A DNA stretch of 64,000 bases from Microbacterium protaetiae. Its GTDB lineage: Bacteria; Actinomycetota; Actinomycetes; Actinomycetales; Microbacteriaceae. The stretch spans positions 620,001 through 684,000 of the forward strand of contig NZ_CP035494.1 of assembly GCF_004135285.1 (NCBI RefSeq). Direction: 5' to 3'. Position 1 is the first letter of the stretch, and every line of letters starts with the position of its first letter. The position numbers were made by a program, and so were the translations under genes. Positions 50,374-59,486 of the stretch are shown in pieces. Below the pieces are notes generated by a model, which was given only the letters and a program-made list of their open reading frames with translations, made no database searches and was not told the DNA's origin.

Positions 50374-51315
50374 ATGCTGACCCCCGCCGACATCGGTGTG
50401 CGGGCGACCGCCTGGTACATCGCGCGGCGCGGCGAGCCGGCCGACTCACGACCCGACGTCGATACGGCATCGCTGCAGCGCCGCTTCGCGCATCTCGCAC
50501 CGGTGGCGGTGACCGACGTGCCGGTGAGCGGTCCGCACGGCGCGGTGCCGGCCCGGCTGTACCGCGACCCGGCCCAGCCGGCCCGCAACGCGTTCGTCTG
50601 GGTGCACGGCGGAGCCTTCTTCGGCGGCACGCTCGACATGCCCGAGTCGAACTGGGTCGGTCTCGAGTTGGCCGCGCACGGCATCCCCACCCTCGCCGTC
50701 GACTACCGCAAGGCGCTGCGCGGGGTGAGGCATCCCGTTCCCATCGACGACGTGCAGGCGGCGTGGGAGCACGCGACCGGCAATGCCGAGGCGCTCTTCG
50801 GCGCGGCATCCGACCGCGTGCACCTCGGCGGAGCCAGCGCCGGTGGCGCGATCGTGGCCGGGGTGAGCCTGCGCCTGCGCGACGACGGCGGCCGGATGCC
50901 GGCATCCCTCGTGCTCGCCTACCCGCTGATGCACCCCGACCTGCCACCGAACACCGCCGCAACGAAAGAGCTCATGGCCAAGATGCCCGCCCGGCTGCGC
51001 TTTCACCCCTCGGTCGTGCACGCGCTCGCGAAGCACTACGCGGGCCGGGCCGGACTGCGCGACCCATACGCCTTCGCGGGTGTCGCGAAGGATCTGCGCG
51101 GGCTGCCGCCCACCTACATTCTCGTGGCCGCCATCGACGATCTGCGCTCGTCGGGCGACATGTTCGCCCGCCAGCTGCGCGACGCCAGCGTGCGGGTCGA
51201 GCTGTTCGCCGAGCGCAGTGCCACGCACGGGTACCTCAACCACCCCGAGGCGAACTCGGCCCAGCGCAGCCTGACGCGCATCCGCGCGTGGATCGACGCC
51301 TTCGGCGATCACTAG
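50374..51315 (+). CDS. Alpha/beta hydrolase, hormone-sensitive-lipase family
   Basis: 313 residues of the HSL/family-IV esterase group. HGGAFF oxyanion motif at 78-83, nucleophile S155 in GGASAGG, catalytic Asp near AAIDDLRS and His in THGYLNH. No signal peptide. ATG 50374 follows GGAGG, 13 bp after the MFS stop, so it is probably the third gene of the marR operon. Confidence 0.9.
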   Translation: MLTPADIGVRATAWYIARRGEPADSRPDVDTASLQRRFAHLAPVAVTDVPVSGPHGAVPARLYRDPAQPARNAFVWVHGGAFFGGTLDMPESNWVGLELAAHGIPTLAVDYRKALRGVRHPVPIDDVQAAWEHATGNAEALFGAASDRVHLGGASAGGAIVAGVSLRLRDDGGRMPASLVLAYPLMHPDLPPNTAATKELMAKMPARLRFHPSVVHALAKHYAGRAGLRDPYAFAGVAKDLRGLPPTYILVAAIDDLRSSGDMFARQLRDASVRVELFAERSATHGYLNHPEANSAQRSLTRIRAWIDAFGDH

Positions 51316-51342
51316 CATGGGAGACATCGATAAGGAGTGTCG

Positions 51343-52350
51343 ATGAGCACGGGGTCTCGGGCGACCACCATCGCCGAAGTCGCACGCCAGGCAGGCGTGT
51401 CTCCCGCGACCGTCTCTCGAGTGATGAACGGTCGGTTCCTGGGCGAGCCGCATGTCGAGCAGCGGGTGCGCTCGGTCGCCCAAGAGCTGAACTACTGGCC
51501 GAACTTTCGCGCGCGCAGCTTCGCGCTGGGAAAGACCAACACCGTCGCTTTTCTCGTGCCCGACCTGAGCAACCCCGCGTTCCATGCCGCCCTGACCGGG
51601 CTCAGCTCGGCGGCCGCCGAAGACGCGTATCGGGCGCTGGTGGCCGATTCGGCCGAGTCGGCCGACGATGAGCGACTGCTGGCCACCGAGCTGCGCGGGC
51701 GCTGCGATGCGCTCGTGCTGTGCGCCCCGCGCATGGACGAAGACGACCTCGTGCGGGTGACCGAAGAGCTCGCCCCGGTCGTGCTCTTGAACCGCTCGAG
51801 CCCCCGCGTCAGCGCCCCCACCATCGCCGTCGACTCCCATGCGGGCATCGAGCGCCTGGCACGCCACCTGTACGACCTCGGCCACCGCCGCATCGCCTAC
51901 CTGGAGGGACCGGCCGGCGTCGCCAACGCGAACCGGCTGAAGGGCATCGCCGATGTCACCGAGGCCACCTCGGGCATCGAGATCGTCCGGATCGCCGGGG
52001 GCGCCGGCAGCCGCGATGGGCTGGATGCCGCCGCCGCGGTGGCCGAGGCTGAGGTGACCGCCGTGCTGGCCTTCAATGACCTGGTGGCGATCGGGCTCGT
52101 GCACGGGCTGCTGGGCCGCGGCATCCGCGTGCCCGACGACATCTCGGTCACCGGATTCGATGACATCGCCTTCGCGCAGTTCATGTCGCCGTCGCTGACG
52201 ACGGTCTCGGTGCCGCACGAAGAACTCGGCGTGCTGGCCTGGGAGCGCATGCGCGCGCTCATCGAGGGGACCACACCCAAACACGACGTGCTGTTCCAGC
52301 CGCGCCTCGAGGTGCGCGAGTCGACCGCACCGCCGCCGCGCGCAGACTGA
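51343..52350 (+). CDS. LacI-family regulator (first)
   Basis: 335 residues. HTH and hinge helix TIAEVARQAGVSPATVSRVMNGR at about 8-30, then a periplasmic-binding-protein-like effector domain (VAFLVPDLSNPAFHAALTGL; VTGFDDIAFAQFMSPSLTTV). ATG 51343 is 5-6 nt after AAGGAG. It converges on glxK with only 28 bp between them, the one convergent junction here without room for repeats. Its target is unknown. Confidence 0.92.
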   Translation: MSTGSRATTIAEVARQAGVSPATVSRVMNGRFLGEPHVEQRVRSVAQELNYWPNFRARSFALGKTNTVAFLVPDLSNPAFHAALTGLSSAAAEDAYRALVADSAESADDERLLATELRGRCDALVLCAPRMDEDDLVRVTEELAPVVLLNRSSPRVSAPTIAVDSHAGIERLARHLYDLGHRRIAYLEGPAGVANANRLKGIADVTEATSGIEIVRIAGGAGSRDGLDAAAAVAEAEVTAVLAFNDLVAIGLVHGLLGRGIRVPDDISVTGFDDIAFAQFMSPSLTTVSVPHEELGVLAWERMRALIEGTTPKHDVLFQPRLEVRESTAPPPRAD

Positions 52351-52378
52351 GCGGCGCGCCCTCTGCGCTCGAGCCGGG

Positions 52379-53491
52379 TCACACGGCGTTGCGGGCGGCC
52401 AGCACCCGGCCCGCCGCGCGCAGCCAGCGCGCCGGATCGGCCAGCGCAGCCGCGGCACTCCCCGCGAGCTCGCTGAGCGACACCGTGGCCGAAAACCCCG
52501 CGAGATCGGCGTCGGGCGCTATGCGCCCGGCCACGAGGGCGACCGGCACGCCGGCGGCGGTGGCCAATGCCGCGACCTGCGCCGGCGCCTTTCCGCCGGC
52601 CGATTGCGCGTCGAACGACCCCTCCCCCGTGACGATGAGGGATGCCGCAGCCACCGCGTCGGCGAGTCCGATGAGTTCGGCGACCTCGGCCGAGCCCGAG
52701 ACCATGTGTGCGCCCCACGCCTGCAGGGCAAAACCCGTGCCGCCCGCGGCGCCCGCACCCACAGCGTTCGGGTCGGCGGCCGGGAGCGCGGTGGCCAGCA
52801 CGTCGGCCCAGTGCCGCAGCGCGGCATCCGCCCCCGGCACCTCGTCGGGGCTCAGGCCCTTCTGCGGGCCGAACACCGCGGCGGCGCCGGCGGGTCCGAG
52901 AAGCGGATTGGTGACGTCGCAGAGCACTATCACCCCGCCAGACGGGGGCGGGCGCAGGTCGGCGACATCGACGGTGGTGACGCTCGCGAGAGAGCGCAGG
53001 CCGTCGGCGGCGTCGAAGCGCGCCCCCAAAGCCCGCAGCATTCCGGCACCGCCGTCGGTCGAAGCGCTCGAGCCGATGCCGAGGGCCAGCCGTGAGACGC
53101 CCCGGTCGAGGGCGGCGGCGATCGCCTGACCGAAACCGATCGTGTGCGCGTCGAAGGGCAGACGGGCCCGGCCGAGCAGCTCGATGCCGCTCGTCGAGGC
53201 GAGTTCGACGACGCCGGTGCCGCCGGGGGCCTCGGGGGTGGGCGGAAGCAGCATCCAGGCGGCGTCGACCTCACGCCCGTCGGGGCCGGTGACGACCACC
53301 GGCATGCGCTGCGCCGCGGGCACGGCGGCCGCGAAGGCGTCGAGCGTGCCCTCGCCCCCGTCGGCCATCGGGCGGGCCACGAGCCGGGCGTTGCCGGCGA
53401 CCTCGCGCCACCCGGCGGCGAGCGCATCGCAGGCGGCAGCAGCCGTGATCGATCCCTTGAAGCTGTCGGGCGCGAGCAGTATCTGGGTCAT
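52379..53491 (-). CDS. Glycerate 2-kinase-type glycerate kinase
   Basis: 370 residues of the GarK/GlxK family: APDSFKGSITA at the N-terminus, MADGGEGTLDAF, GIGSSASTDGGAGMLRALGA and TGEGSFDAQSAGGKAPAQVA. It phosphorylates D-glycerate so it can enter lower glycolysis. ATG 53491 overlaps the LacI stop by 4 bp. Its place at the end of the carbohydrate locus suggests that the pathway releases glycerate, or hydroxypyruvate/tartronate semialdehyde reduced to it. Confidence 0.92.
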   Translation of the reverse strand: MTQILLAPDSFKGSITAAAACDALAAGWREVAGNARLVARPMADGGEGTLDAFAAAVPAAQRMPVVVTGPDGREVDAAWMLLPPTPEAPGGTGVVELASTSGIELLGRARLPFDAHTIGFGQAIAAALDRGVSRLALGIGSSASTDGGAGMLRALGARFDAADGLRSLASVTTVDVADLRPPPSGGVIVLCDVTNPLLGPAGAAAVFGPQKGLSPDEVPGADAALRHWADVLATALPAADPNAVGAGAAGGTGFALQAWGAHMVSGSAEVAELIGLADAVAAASLIVTGEGSFDAQSAGGKAPAQVAALATAAGVPVALVAGRIAPDADLAGFSATVSLSELAGSAAAALADPARWLRAAGRVLAARNAV

Positions 53492-54528
53492 GCCGCGCGC
53501 GTGGGCGTGGACTCGCGCACCACGACCTCGAGGTCGAACGCGGCCTGGCCGCTCCAGTCGTCGAGGGTGGCCGCACGGAACGTCTCAAATCCCAGGGCGT
53601 CGAGCGGAACCCGCACCGTGGTCAGCGACGGGGTGACGTCGCGGCCGGTCGGGATGTCATCGAAGCCGGCCACGGCGACATCGGCGCCGACCTCGCGCCC
53701 GGCGGCGCGGATGCCCGACATCGCCCCGATGGCCACGACATCGCTCACGCCGAACAGCACGGTGCCGGGGGCGACACCCGCCGCGAGAGCCTCGGCGGCC
53801 AGCCGTTCGCCGGCTTCGCGGCTGAAGTCGCCCCGGTGAATGCGGGCCACGGTGCCGCCTTCGGCCGTGAACCCCTCGGTGAACCCGACGATGCGGTCGT
53901 CGGAGGTGCGCACGCCCTCTGCCGCGGCGAGGATGACGGCCTCGCGGTATCCGCGCTCGGCCAGGGCCGCGCCCAGGGCGCGGGCGCCACCGCGGTTGTC
54001 GACGGTGACCGCCCGCAGGCCGTCGGCCGGAGGCCCGACCACCACAATGCGGCTGCCCGCATCGGCGATGGCCTCGAGCTCTGCCTGCAGTTCGTCGCGC
54101 GCCGATTCTGCGGTGCGGGATGCCGCGAGGATGATGCCCCGCGGGCGCTGTCCGCGCAGCGCGTGGATGACCCGCTGCTCGCGCTCGGCGTCGCGCTCGG
54201 TCGTGGCGATCGTCACCACCAGCCCGGCCTCGTCGGCGCCGCGGGCGACACCGGCGGCGATCTGGCCGAAGTACGGGTCGGCGATATCGGCCACCAGCAG
54301 CGCGATGATCGCACTCGTGCCCCGCGCGGTGGCCTGGGCGGAGAGATTGGCCGTGTAGCCGAGGCGGGATGCCGCATCTTGCACCCGCTCGCGGTATGAC
54401 TCGGCGACCTTGCGGGTCGATCCGTTCAGCACCCGCGACGCTGTGGCGAGAGACACGCCCGCCTCGTGCGCGACATCATGCAGCGTCGGCGCCGCGGTGC
54501 GCACCCGAGCAACCCTGGTATCGGACAT
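53488..54528 (-). CDS. LacI-family regulator of the carbohydrate locus (second)
   Basis: 346 residues. HTH TLHDVAHEAGVSLATASRVLNGS at about 15-37 and a type-I periplasmic-binding domain (AGFDDIPTGRDVTPSLTTV). It lies between the isomerase and glycerate kinase genes and overlaps the latter. It is the natural candidate to bind the AAGCGCTT operators at 57814 and 61942. The frame open to 54843 has no ribosome-binding site and is not LacI-like. Confidence 0.92.
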   Translation of the reverse strand: MSDTRVARVRTAAPTLHDVAHEAGVSLATASRVLNGSTRKVAESYRERVQDAASRLGYTANLSAQATARGTSAIIALLVADIADPYFGQIAAGVARGADEAGLVVTIATTERDAEREQRVIHALRGQRPRGIILAASRTAESARDELQAELEAIADAGSRIVVVGPPADGLRAVTVDNRGGARALGAALAERGYREAVILAAAEGVRTSDDRIVGFTEGFTAEGGTVARIHRGDFSREAGERLAAEALAAGVAPGTVLFGVSDVVAIGAMSGIRAAGREVGADVAVAGFDDIPTGRDVTPSLTTVRVPLDALGFETFRAATLDDWSGQAAFDLEVVVRESTPTRAA

Positions 54529-54548
54529 CTCTGGAAGTCTACGGTCGG

Positions 54549-55412
54549 TCACAGATGCGGCGAGACGGCCGCGCCGAAACCGGCCGCGGTGCGTCGCACC
54601 GCCTCGAGGGGATCGGTGGCCCAGACGTCTTCGTTGAAGATCTCCACCTCGATGTCGCGGTCGTATCCCGACGCGAGAACGGCCCGGGTCATCGGTCCGA
54701 AATCGATGACTCCGTCGCCCGGGTAATGCCGGCCCAGCAGTACATCGGCCGGCAGCGGCGTCTGCCAGTCGCAGACCTGGTAGGTGGCGATGCGCCCCTC
54801 GCGGCCGGCACGCTCGATCTGGGGCAGCACGTCGGGATCCCACCAGATGTGGAAGGTGTCGACGGTGACCCCGACCACAGCCGGATCGAAGTCGGCAGCG
54901 ACATCCAGGGCCTGCCCGAGGGTCGAGATCACACAGCGGTCGGACGCATACATGGGATGCAGCGGCTCGATCGACAGCGTCACGCCGGCGGCGGCGGCAT
55001 CGGGTGCGAGTTCGCCGATGGCATCGTGCACACGTTCGCGGGCACCGGCCAAGTCACGCGAGCCTTCGGGCAGACCACCCGCGACCAGCACCAGCACGGC
55101 GGTGGAGCCGGGTGCCCCGGCGGTGGCCAGTGTCGCGGTCTCTTCGATGGCGACGCGGTTGTCATCCAGCGATGCGCGGCGGGCCGGCCCCTCGGGCGCG
55201 GTGAAGAAGCCACCGCGGCAGTGCGTCGAGAAGCGCAGGCCCGAATCGGCGAGCATGCGGGCAGCGGCATCCAGCCCCACCTCTTGCACCGGCTCGCGCC
55301 ACAGTCCGATCGCCTGCACGCCTGCCTGCGCGGTCACCCGCAGCGCGGTGGCCAGATCGGCGTGCTTGATCGTGGCCTGGTTGATCGACAGGCGCGGGTC
55401 GGGAGCGGTCAT
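54549..55412 (-). CDS. Sugar phosphate isomerase/epimerase (xylose-isomerase-like TIM barrel)
   Basis: 287 residues with the AP-endonuclease-2/xylose-isomerase-like barrel: LSINQATIKHADLATALRVTAQAGVQAIGLW, metal ligands in TLSIEPLHP, VGVTVDTFHIWWDPD, YQVCDWQTP and IEVEIFNED. Members include isomerases, epimerases, 3-keto-sugar hydrolases and C-glycoside deglycosidases, so the reaction is open. Its ATG overlaps the DUF993 gene by 4 bp. Confidence 0.88.
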   Translation of the reverse strand: MTAPDPRLSINQATIKHADLATALRVTAQAGVQAIGLWREPVQEVGLDAAARMLADSGLRFSTHCRGGFFTAPEGPARRASLDDNRVAIEETATLATAGAPGSTAVLVLVAGGLPEGSRDLAGARERVHDAIGELAPDAAAAGVTLSIEPLHPMYASDRCVISTLGQALDVAADFDPAVVGVTVDTFHIWWDPDVLPQIERAGREGRIATYQVCDWQTPLPADVLLGRHYPGDGVIDFGPMTRAVLASGYDRDIEVEIFNEDVWATDPLEAVRRTAAGFGAAVSPHL

Positions 55413-56611
55413 GCGTCGACTCCGTTCAGGGTCAGGAGTGCGTGCCACCGGGCGGCGGCAAGCTCGGGGCGCTCGAACGCCTTGGCGGCGTTGGCGAGTT
55501 GGACGATGCGTGCCAGGTGCGGCAGGCTGCGTGCGGAGTGCAGTCCGCCCACCATCTGGAAGGCGCTCTGGTGTCCGTTCAGCCACGACAGAAAGGCGAC
55601 GCCGGTCTTGTAGTAGAACGTGGGCGCCGCGAACACCTGACGCGAGAGCTGCTCGGTCGGCCCGAGGATCTCGAGGTAGCGCGCCGGGTCGCCGGCATCG
55701 AGCGCCTGGATCGCCGCCGAGGCCACCGGGGTGATCGCTGCGAAGGCACCCAGCAGAGCGTCGGAGTGCTGGCGCGGGGATGCCGGATCCCGCGCCGGCT
55801 GCGGCGCGTCGGGCACGTCCGCCCCACCGATGAGGCCCACATAGTTGAAGTCGTCGCCGGTGAACATGCGCACGCCCTCGGGAAGGCGCTCGCGCACTGC
55901 CACCTCGGACTCGGCGTTGAGCAGACTCATCTTCACGCCGGCGATCTTGCCCGGGTTCTCGGCGATGATGCGCAACAGCGTCTCAGAGGCCTCGCGCCAG
56001 TCGGACGAGCCGAAATACCCCTCGAGCTGAGGGTCGAACGCTGTGCCCAGCCAGTGGATGACCACCGGCACACTCGCCGACTGCAGCACGGCCGCATACA
56101 CGCGCAGATAGTCGGTGCGGCTCGTCGCCGTACGCGCGAGGTGGCGCGAGGCCATCAGCACGGGGCCGGCCCCCTGCTCCTCGGTGAAATGCAGCTGCTC
56201 CTTATAGGCGTCGATGATCTGCTCGAGGCTCAGGTGCTCGTCGTCGATGTGGTCGGTGTTGACCCCGACCACCACCGAGCCGCCCTCTTCACGGGCCACC
56301 TGCGCCGACCGCGAAATGAGCTCACGGGTGGCTGCGGCATCCAGCCCCATGTTCCGCTGGGCGGTGTCCATGGCGTCGGCGACGCCCAGCCCCCAGGAGT
56401 ACACGTTGCGCCGAAAGGCGAGGGTGGCGTCCCAGTCGATCTGCGCCGGCTGGCCGGGCGTGTTCTGGCCCCACGCGACCGGTACGACGTGCGCGGCCGC
56501 GTAGGCGACCCGGCTGCGCAGCGGCGCGGTCGGCCGCGTGTAGCCTGAGCTGTCGACCAGCTCGGTGCGGGTGAGGGCGCCGTCGGCGCCCAGGAGTGTC
56601 AGCCATGCCAT
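55409..56611 (-). CDS. DUF993 family, dihydrodipicolinate-synthase-like aldolase fold
   Basis: 400 residues. Recognised as DUF993 from the whole pattern: LRSRVAYAAAHVVP, NTPGQPAQIDWDATLAFRR, VVVGVNTDHID, VPVVIHWLGTAFDPQLEGYFGS, IAGVKMSLLNAESEVAVRERLP and MFTGDDFNYVGLI. IAGVKMSL is at the place where DHDPS/KDG-aldolase-type enzymes carry the Schiff-base lysine. No biochemical function is established to my knowledge. Coupled to both neighbours (overlap with isomerase, 1 bp after Gfo/Idh), so the three act in one pathway. Confidence 0.85.
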   Translation of the reverse strand: MAWLTLLGADGALTRTELVDSSGYTRPTAPLRSRVAYAAAHVVPVAWGQNTPGQPAQIDWDATLAFRRNVYSWGLGVADAMDTAQRNMGLDAAATRELISRSAQVAREEGGSVVVGVNTDHIDDEHLSLEQIIDAYKEQLHFTEEQGAGPVLMASRHLARTATSRTDYLRVYAAVLQSASVPVVIHWLGTAFDPQLEGYFGSSDWREASETLLRIIAENPGKIAGVKMSLLNAESEVAVRERLPEGVRMFTGDDFNYVGLIGGADVPDAPQPARDPASPRQHSDALLGAFAAITPVASAAIQALDAGDPARYLEILGPTEQLSRQVFAAPTFYYKTGVAFLSWLNGHQSAFQMVGGLHSARSLPHLARIVQLANAAKAFERPELAAARWHALLTLNGVDA

Positions 56612-56612
56612 G

Positions 56613-57785
56613 TCAGTGAAGACTCAGCGTCGGCAGTTCGACCTTGCGTCCCTCGCGCGCCGACTGCAGGCCCGCCTGGGCCAGCTGCACCCCACGGGCG
56701 CCGGCGAGAAGGTCGTATGGGTAGTCGGTGCCGGTCGCGTAAGAGGTGAGGAACTCCTCCCACTGCTGACGGAAGCCGTTCTGGAACACGTCGTCGACCG
56801 GTACCTGCGACCAGAACGCGTCGTAGTCGTGTTCGTCGGGGATGTCGGGGTTCCAGACCGGCTTCGGCGTGCCGTTGCGATGCTGGATCTTCGCGCCGAA
56901 CAGTCCCACCACGGCCGACCCGTGGGTGCCGTCGACGTGGAACTCGACGAGCTCGTCGCGGTTGACCCGGGTCGTCCAGCTCGAGTTGATCTGGGCGATC
57001 ACTCCCCCGTCGAGCTCGAACACGCCGTAGGCGGCGTCTTCGGCGGTCGCGTCGTAGTGCTCGCCGTTCTCGTCCCAGCGGTCGGGGATGTGAATGGATG
57101 CCTGGGCGTAGACGCTGCGCACACCGCCGAACAGGTTCTCGAGAATGTAGTTCCAGTGCGGGAACATGTCGACGATGATGCCGCCGCCGTCTTCGGCGCG
57201 ATAGTTCCAGCTGGGGCGCTGGGCGGGGCGCCAATCACCCTCGAACACCCAGTAGCCGAACTCGCCGCGCACCGACAGGATGCGGCCGAAGAAGCCCGAG
57301 TCGATGAGCCGGCGCAGCTTGAGCAGGCCGGGCAGGTAGAGCTTGTCGTGCACGACCCCCGTCTTCACCCCGGCCTCGGCAGCGAGGCGGGCAAGTTCGA
57401 GCGCCTCGTCGACGGTCTCGGCGGTGGGCTTCTCGGTGTAGATCGTCTTGCCCGCAGCTATCGCCTTGCGCAGCGCCGCCGCGCGCGCCTTGGTGACCAG
57501 GAAGTCGCCGTAGATCTCCCAGCGAGGGTCGGCCAGAGCCGCGTCGAGGTCGGTGGTGTAGTCGGCGATGCCGTGCCGCTCGGCGATCTCGGCGAGCTTC
57601 GCTTCGCTGCGCCCCACCAGTAGCGGCTTGACGGTGAGGCGGCTGCCGTCGGGCAGCTCGATGCCGCCCTGCTCACGGATCGCGAGGATCGAACGCAGCA
57701 GGTGCTGGCGGTAGCCCATGCGGCCCGAGACGCCGTTCATGATGATGCCGACTTCGCGGACGGTCGGTGTTGTCGACTCTGACAT
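56613..57785 (-). CDS. Gfo/Idh/MocA-family dehydrogenase
   Basis: 390 residues. Rossmann start VGIIMNGVSGRMGYRQHLL, NAD(P)-site EKPTAETVDEALEL with the conserved EKP, then the C-terminal alpha/beta domain with PSWNYRAEDGGGIIVDMFPHWNYILE. Family members oxidise a sugar or polyol hydroxyl, or a keto-sugar in reverse. AAGGAAGAC precedes the ATG, and the LacI-type operator at 57814 lies 29 bp upstream. First gene of Gfo/Idh-DUF993-isomerase-LacI-glycerate kinase. Confidence 0.92.
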   Translation of the reverse strand: MSESTTPTVREVGIIMNGVSGRMGYRQHLLRSILAIREQGGIELPDGSRLTVKPLLVGRSEAKLAEIAERHGIADYTTDLDAALADPRWEIYGDFLVTKARAAALRKAIAAGKTIYTEKPTAETVDEALELARLAAEAGVKTGVVHDKLYLPGLLKLRRLIDSGFFGRILSVRGEFGYWVFEGDWRPAQRPSWNYRAEDGGGIIVDMFPHWNYILENLFGGVRSVYAQASIHIPDRWDENGEHYDATAEDAAYGVFELDGGVIAQINSSWTTRVNRDELVEFHVDGTHGSAVVGLFGAKIQHRNGTPKPVWNPDIPDEHDYDAFWSQVPVDDVFQNGFRQQWEEFLTSYATGTDYPYDLLAGARGVQLAQAGLQSAREGRKVELPTLSLH

Positions 57786-57813
57786 GTCTTCCTTCGGATC
57801 GATGAGTGCGGGC

Positions 57814-57828
57814 GGTAAGCGCTTTCCC
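57814..57828 (-). promoter_or_regulatory. LacI-family operator in front of the Gfo/Idh-DUF993 operon
   Basis: GGTAAGCGCTTTCCC, a near-perfect palindrome around AAGCGCTT, 29 bp before the gene start. It matches the site at 61942. Confidence 0.75.
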
Positions 57829-57888
57829 GTCTATCGTGCCATGCGATGCCCACCCGCGCAAGCAGTCACGGGCACGAGCCGGCCACAC

Positions 57889-58566
57889 TCACCGGCTCGC
57901 ATCGGCGCCGCGGCGCCGACCGCGCACCGGAACGGCCACGACCGCCAGGGCAGCGCAACCGATGATCGCGACGAGCAGCGGGGTCAGCATCCACGTGACG
58001 ACGGCGACGACGCCCACCGTCACCAGCAGATAGACGGCACCGAGCGGGTCGCGGGCGACCAGCCGCGGTGCGACGCGCACGGCGCCGCGCCAGCCGAGTT
58101 CGGGCGACCAGGCACCGGCGATCAGCAGCAGCGCACCGGCCAGCACGGCCAGGGCGACCCAGCCGAACGCGCCGACGAGCCAGGCTCCCGGCAGCTCGGC
58201 GATCGTCGCCACGCGGATGTCGGCGGCCAGCAGCACGGCGATCACCACCGCGCCGACGCCGACGCCCAGACCGGGCACGATGCCTGAGCGCACATCGGCC
58301 CAGAAGTGCGCGAGGCGGGAGTCATCGGCGGCGACGTAGCGCCGCAGATGGCGGATGCCGGCGGCCAGCGCCGTGGGAGCAGTGACGATCGGCAGAGCGA
58401 CCAGAGTGATGAGCATGCCCGTCATCAGCACTTCGCCGAGCAACGCGAAGGCCCCGGTAGCCCCCGGGAAGCGGGCGATCGGGCCGTCGCCGACGGTGGG
58501 CCCGCTGCCGTCGCGATCGCGGCGGCGGGCGGTGCGCTCGCGGCGGCGAGCCGTGGCCAGGCTCAT
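57889..58566 (-). CDS. YesL/DUF624-like membrane protein
   Basis: 225 residues with four or five membrane segments (EVLMTGMLITLVALPIVTAPTALAAG; GLGVGVGAVVIAVLLAA; VGAFGWVALAVLAGALLL; AVYLLVTVGVVAVVTWML). It has the general layout of YesL proteins found with sugar ABC importers. The ATG overlaps the permease stop by 4 bp. The role in transport is unknown; the family call is moderate. Confidence 0.7.
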   Translation of the reverse strand: MSLATARRRERTARRRDRDGSGPTVGDGPIARFPGATGAFALLGEVLMTGMLITLVALPIVTAPTALAAGIRHLRRYVAADDSRLAHFWADVRSGIVPGLGVGVGAVVIAVLLAADIRVATIAELPGAWLVGAFGWVALAVLAGALLLIAGAWSPELGWRGAVRVAPRLVARDPLGAVYLLVTVGVVAVVTWMLTPLLVAIIGCAALAVVAVPVRGRRRGADASR

Positions 58567-59486
58567 CCCTTCAGCCCCTGCGTGGCCACGCCCTCGACGA
58601 GGAAGCGCTGGAACACGATGAAGAACAACAGGATCGGGATCAGCGCGATGAACGACGCGGTCACCGTCGCACCGTAGTCGCTCGACGATGTCTGGTCGTT
58701 GTACAGCCGCAGTGCGATGGGCAGCGGATAGTTGTCGGGACTGGTCAGGTACAGCAGCGGGCCGAGGAAGTCGTTCCACGTCCAGATGAAGGCGAAGATC
58801 GCGCAGGTGATCAGGGCCGGCTTTATCAGCGGCAGGATGATCGACCAGAAGATGCGGAAATGCCCGGCGCCGTCGATACGTGCCGCCTCATCCATGTCAC
58901 GCGGCATCTGACGGATGAACTGCACGATGAGAAAGACGAAGAACGCCTCGGTGGCCAGGAACTTCGGCAGGATCAGCGGCACGAAGGTGTCGATCAGATC
59001 GAGCTTGTTGAAGATGATGTACTGCGGAATGATCAGCACGTGCACGGGCAGCAGCAGCGTGCCGATCATGGCCGCGAAAAGAATGCCCAGGCCCTTGAAC
59101 TGCACGCGCGCGAACGCATAGGCGGCCAGGGCCGACGAGAACACCGTGCCGACCACGGCCGAGACGGCCAGGATGAGCGAGTTCGCGAAGAACCGCCACA
59201 TCGGCACCCCGGCGATGCCCTCCATCACCTTGCCGTAGTTCTCGAACGTGGGGTTCTGCGGCAGCAGGCCCGGGTTCTGCCCGAACTCGGCGTTCGGCTT
59301 GAACGTCGACAGGAACAGCCACACCAGCGGATACAGCACTATCACGGTCAGCACCAGGAGGCCGACCAGCCAGATCACCGTCTGCCACGTCTTGCGCGTG
59401 ACGCGACGGGGGCGGCGGGGGCCGGCACCCTCGAGCTGCTGCGCGACGATGTCCAGGCCGGGTTCGTTCAGCGATGCAGTGGTCAT
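58563..59486 (-). CDS. Carbohydrate ABC transporter permease, MalG-type
   Basis: 307 residues, six membrane helices. The cytoplasmic EAA loop MDEAARIDGAGHFRIFWSIILPLIKP, which docks to the ATPase, is clear, as is FIWTWNDFLGPLL. A charged 35-residue N-terminus precedes TM1. The ATG overlaps the first permease by 4 bp. No ATPase gene is in the locus, so a shared MsiK-like ATPase is expected. Confidence 0.94.
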   Translation of the reverse strand: MTTASLNEPGLDIVAQQLEGAGPRRPRRVTRKTWQTVIWLVGLLVLTVIVLYPLVWLFLSTFKPNAEFGQNPGLLPQNPTFENYGKVMEGIAGVPMWRFFANSLILAVSAVVGTVFSSALAAYAFARVQFKGLGILFAAMIGTLLLPVHVLIIPQYIIFNKLDLIDTFVPLILPKFLATEAFFVFLIVQFIRQMPRDMDEAARIDGAGHFRIFWSIILPLIKPALITCAIFAFIWTWNDFLGPLLYLTSPDNYPLPIALRLYNDQTSSSDYGATVTASFIALIPILLFFIVFQRFLVEGVATQGLKG

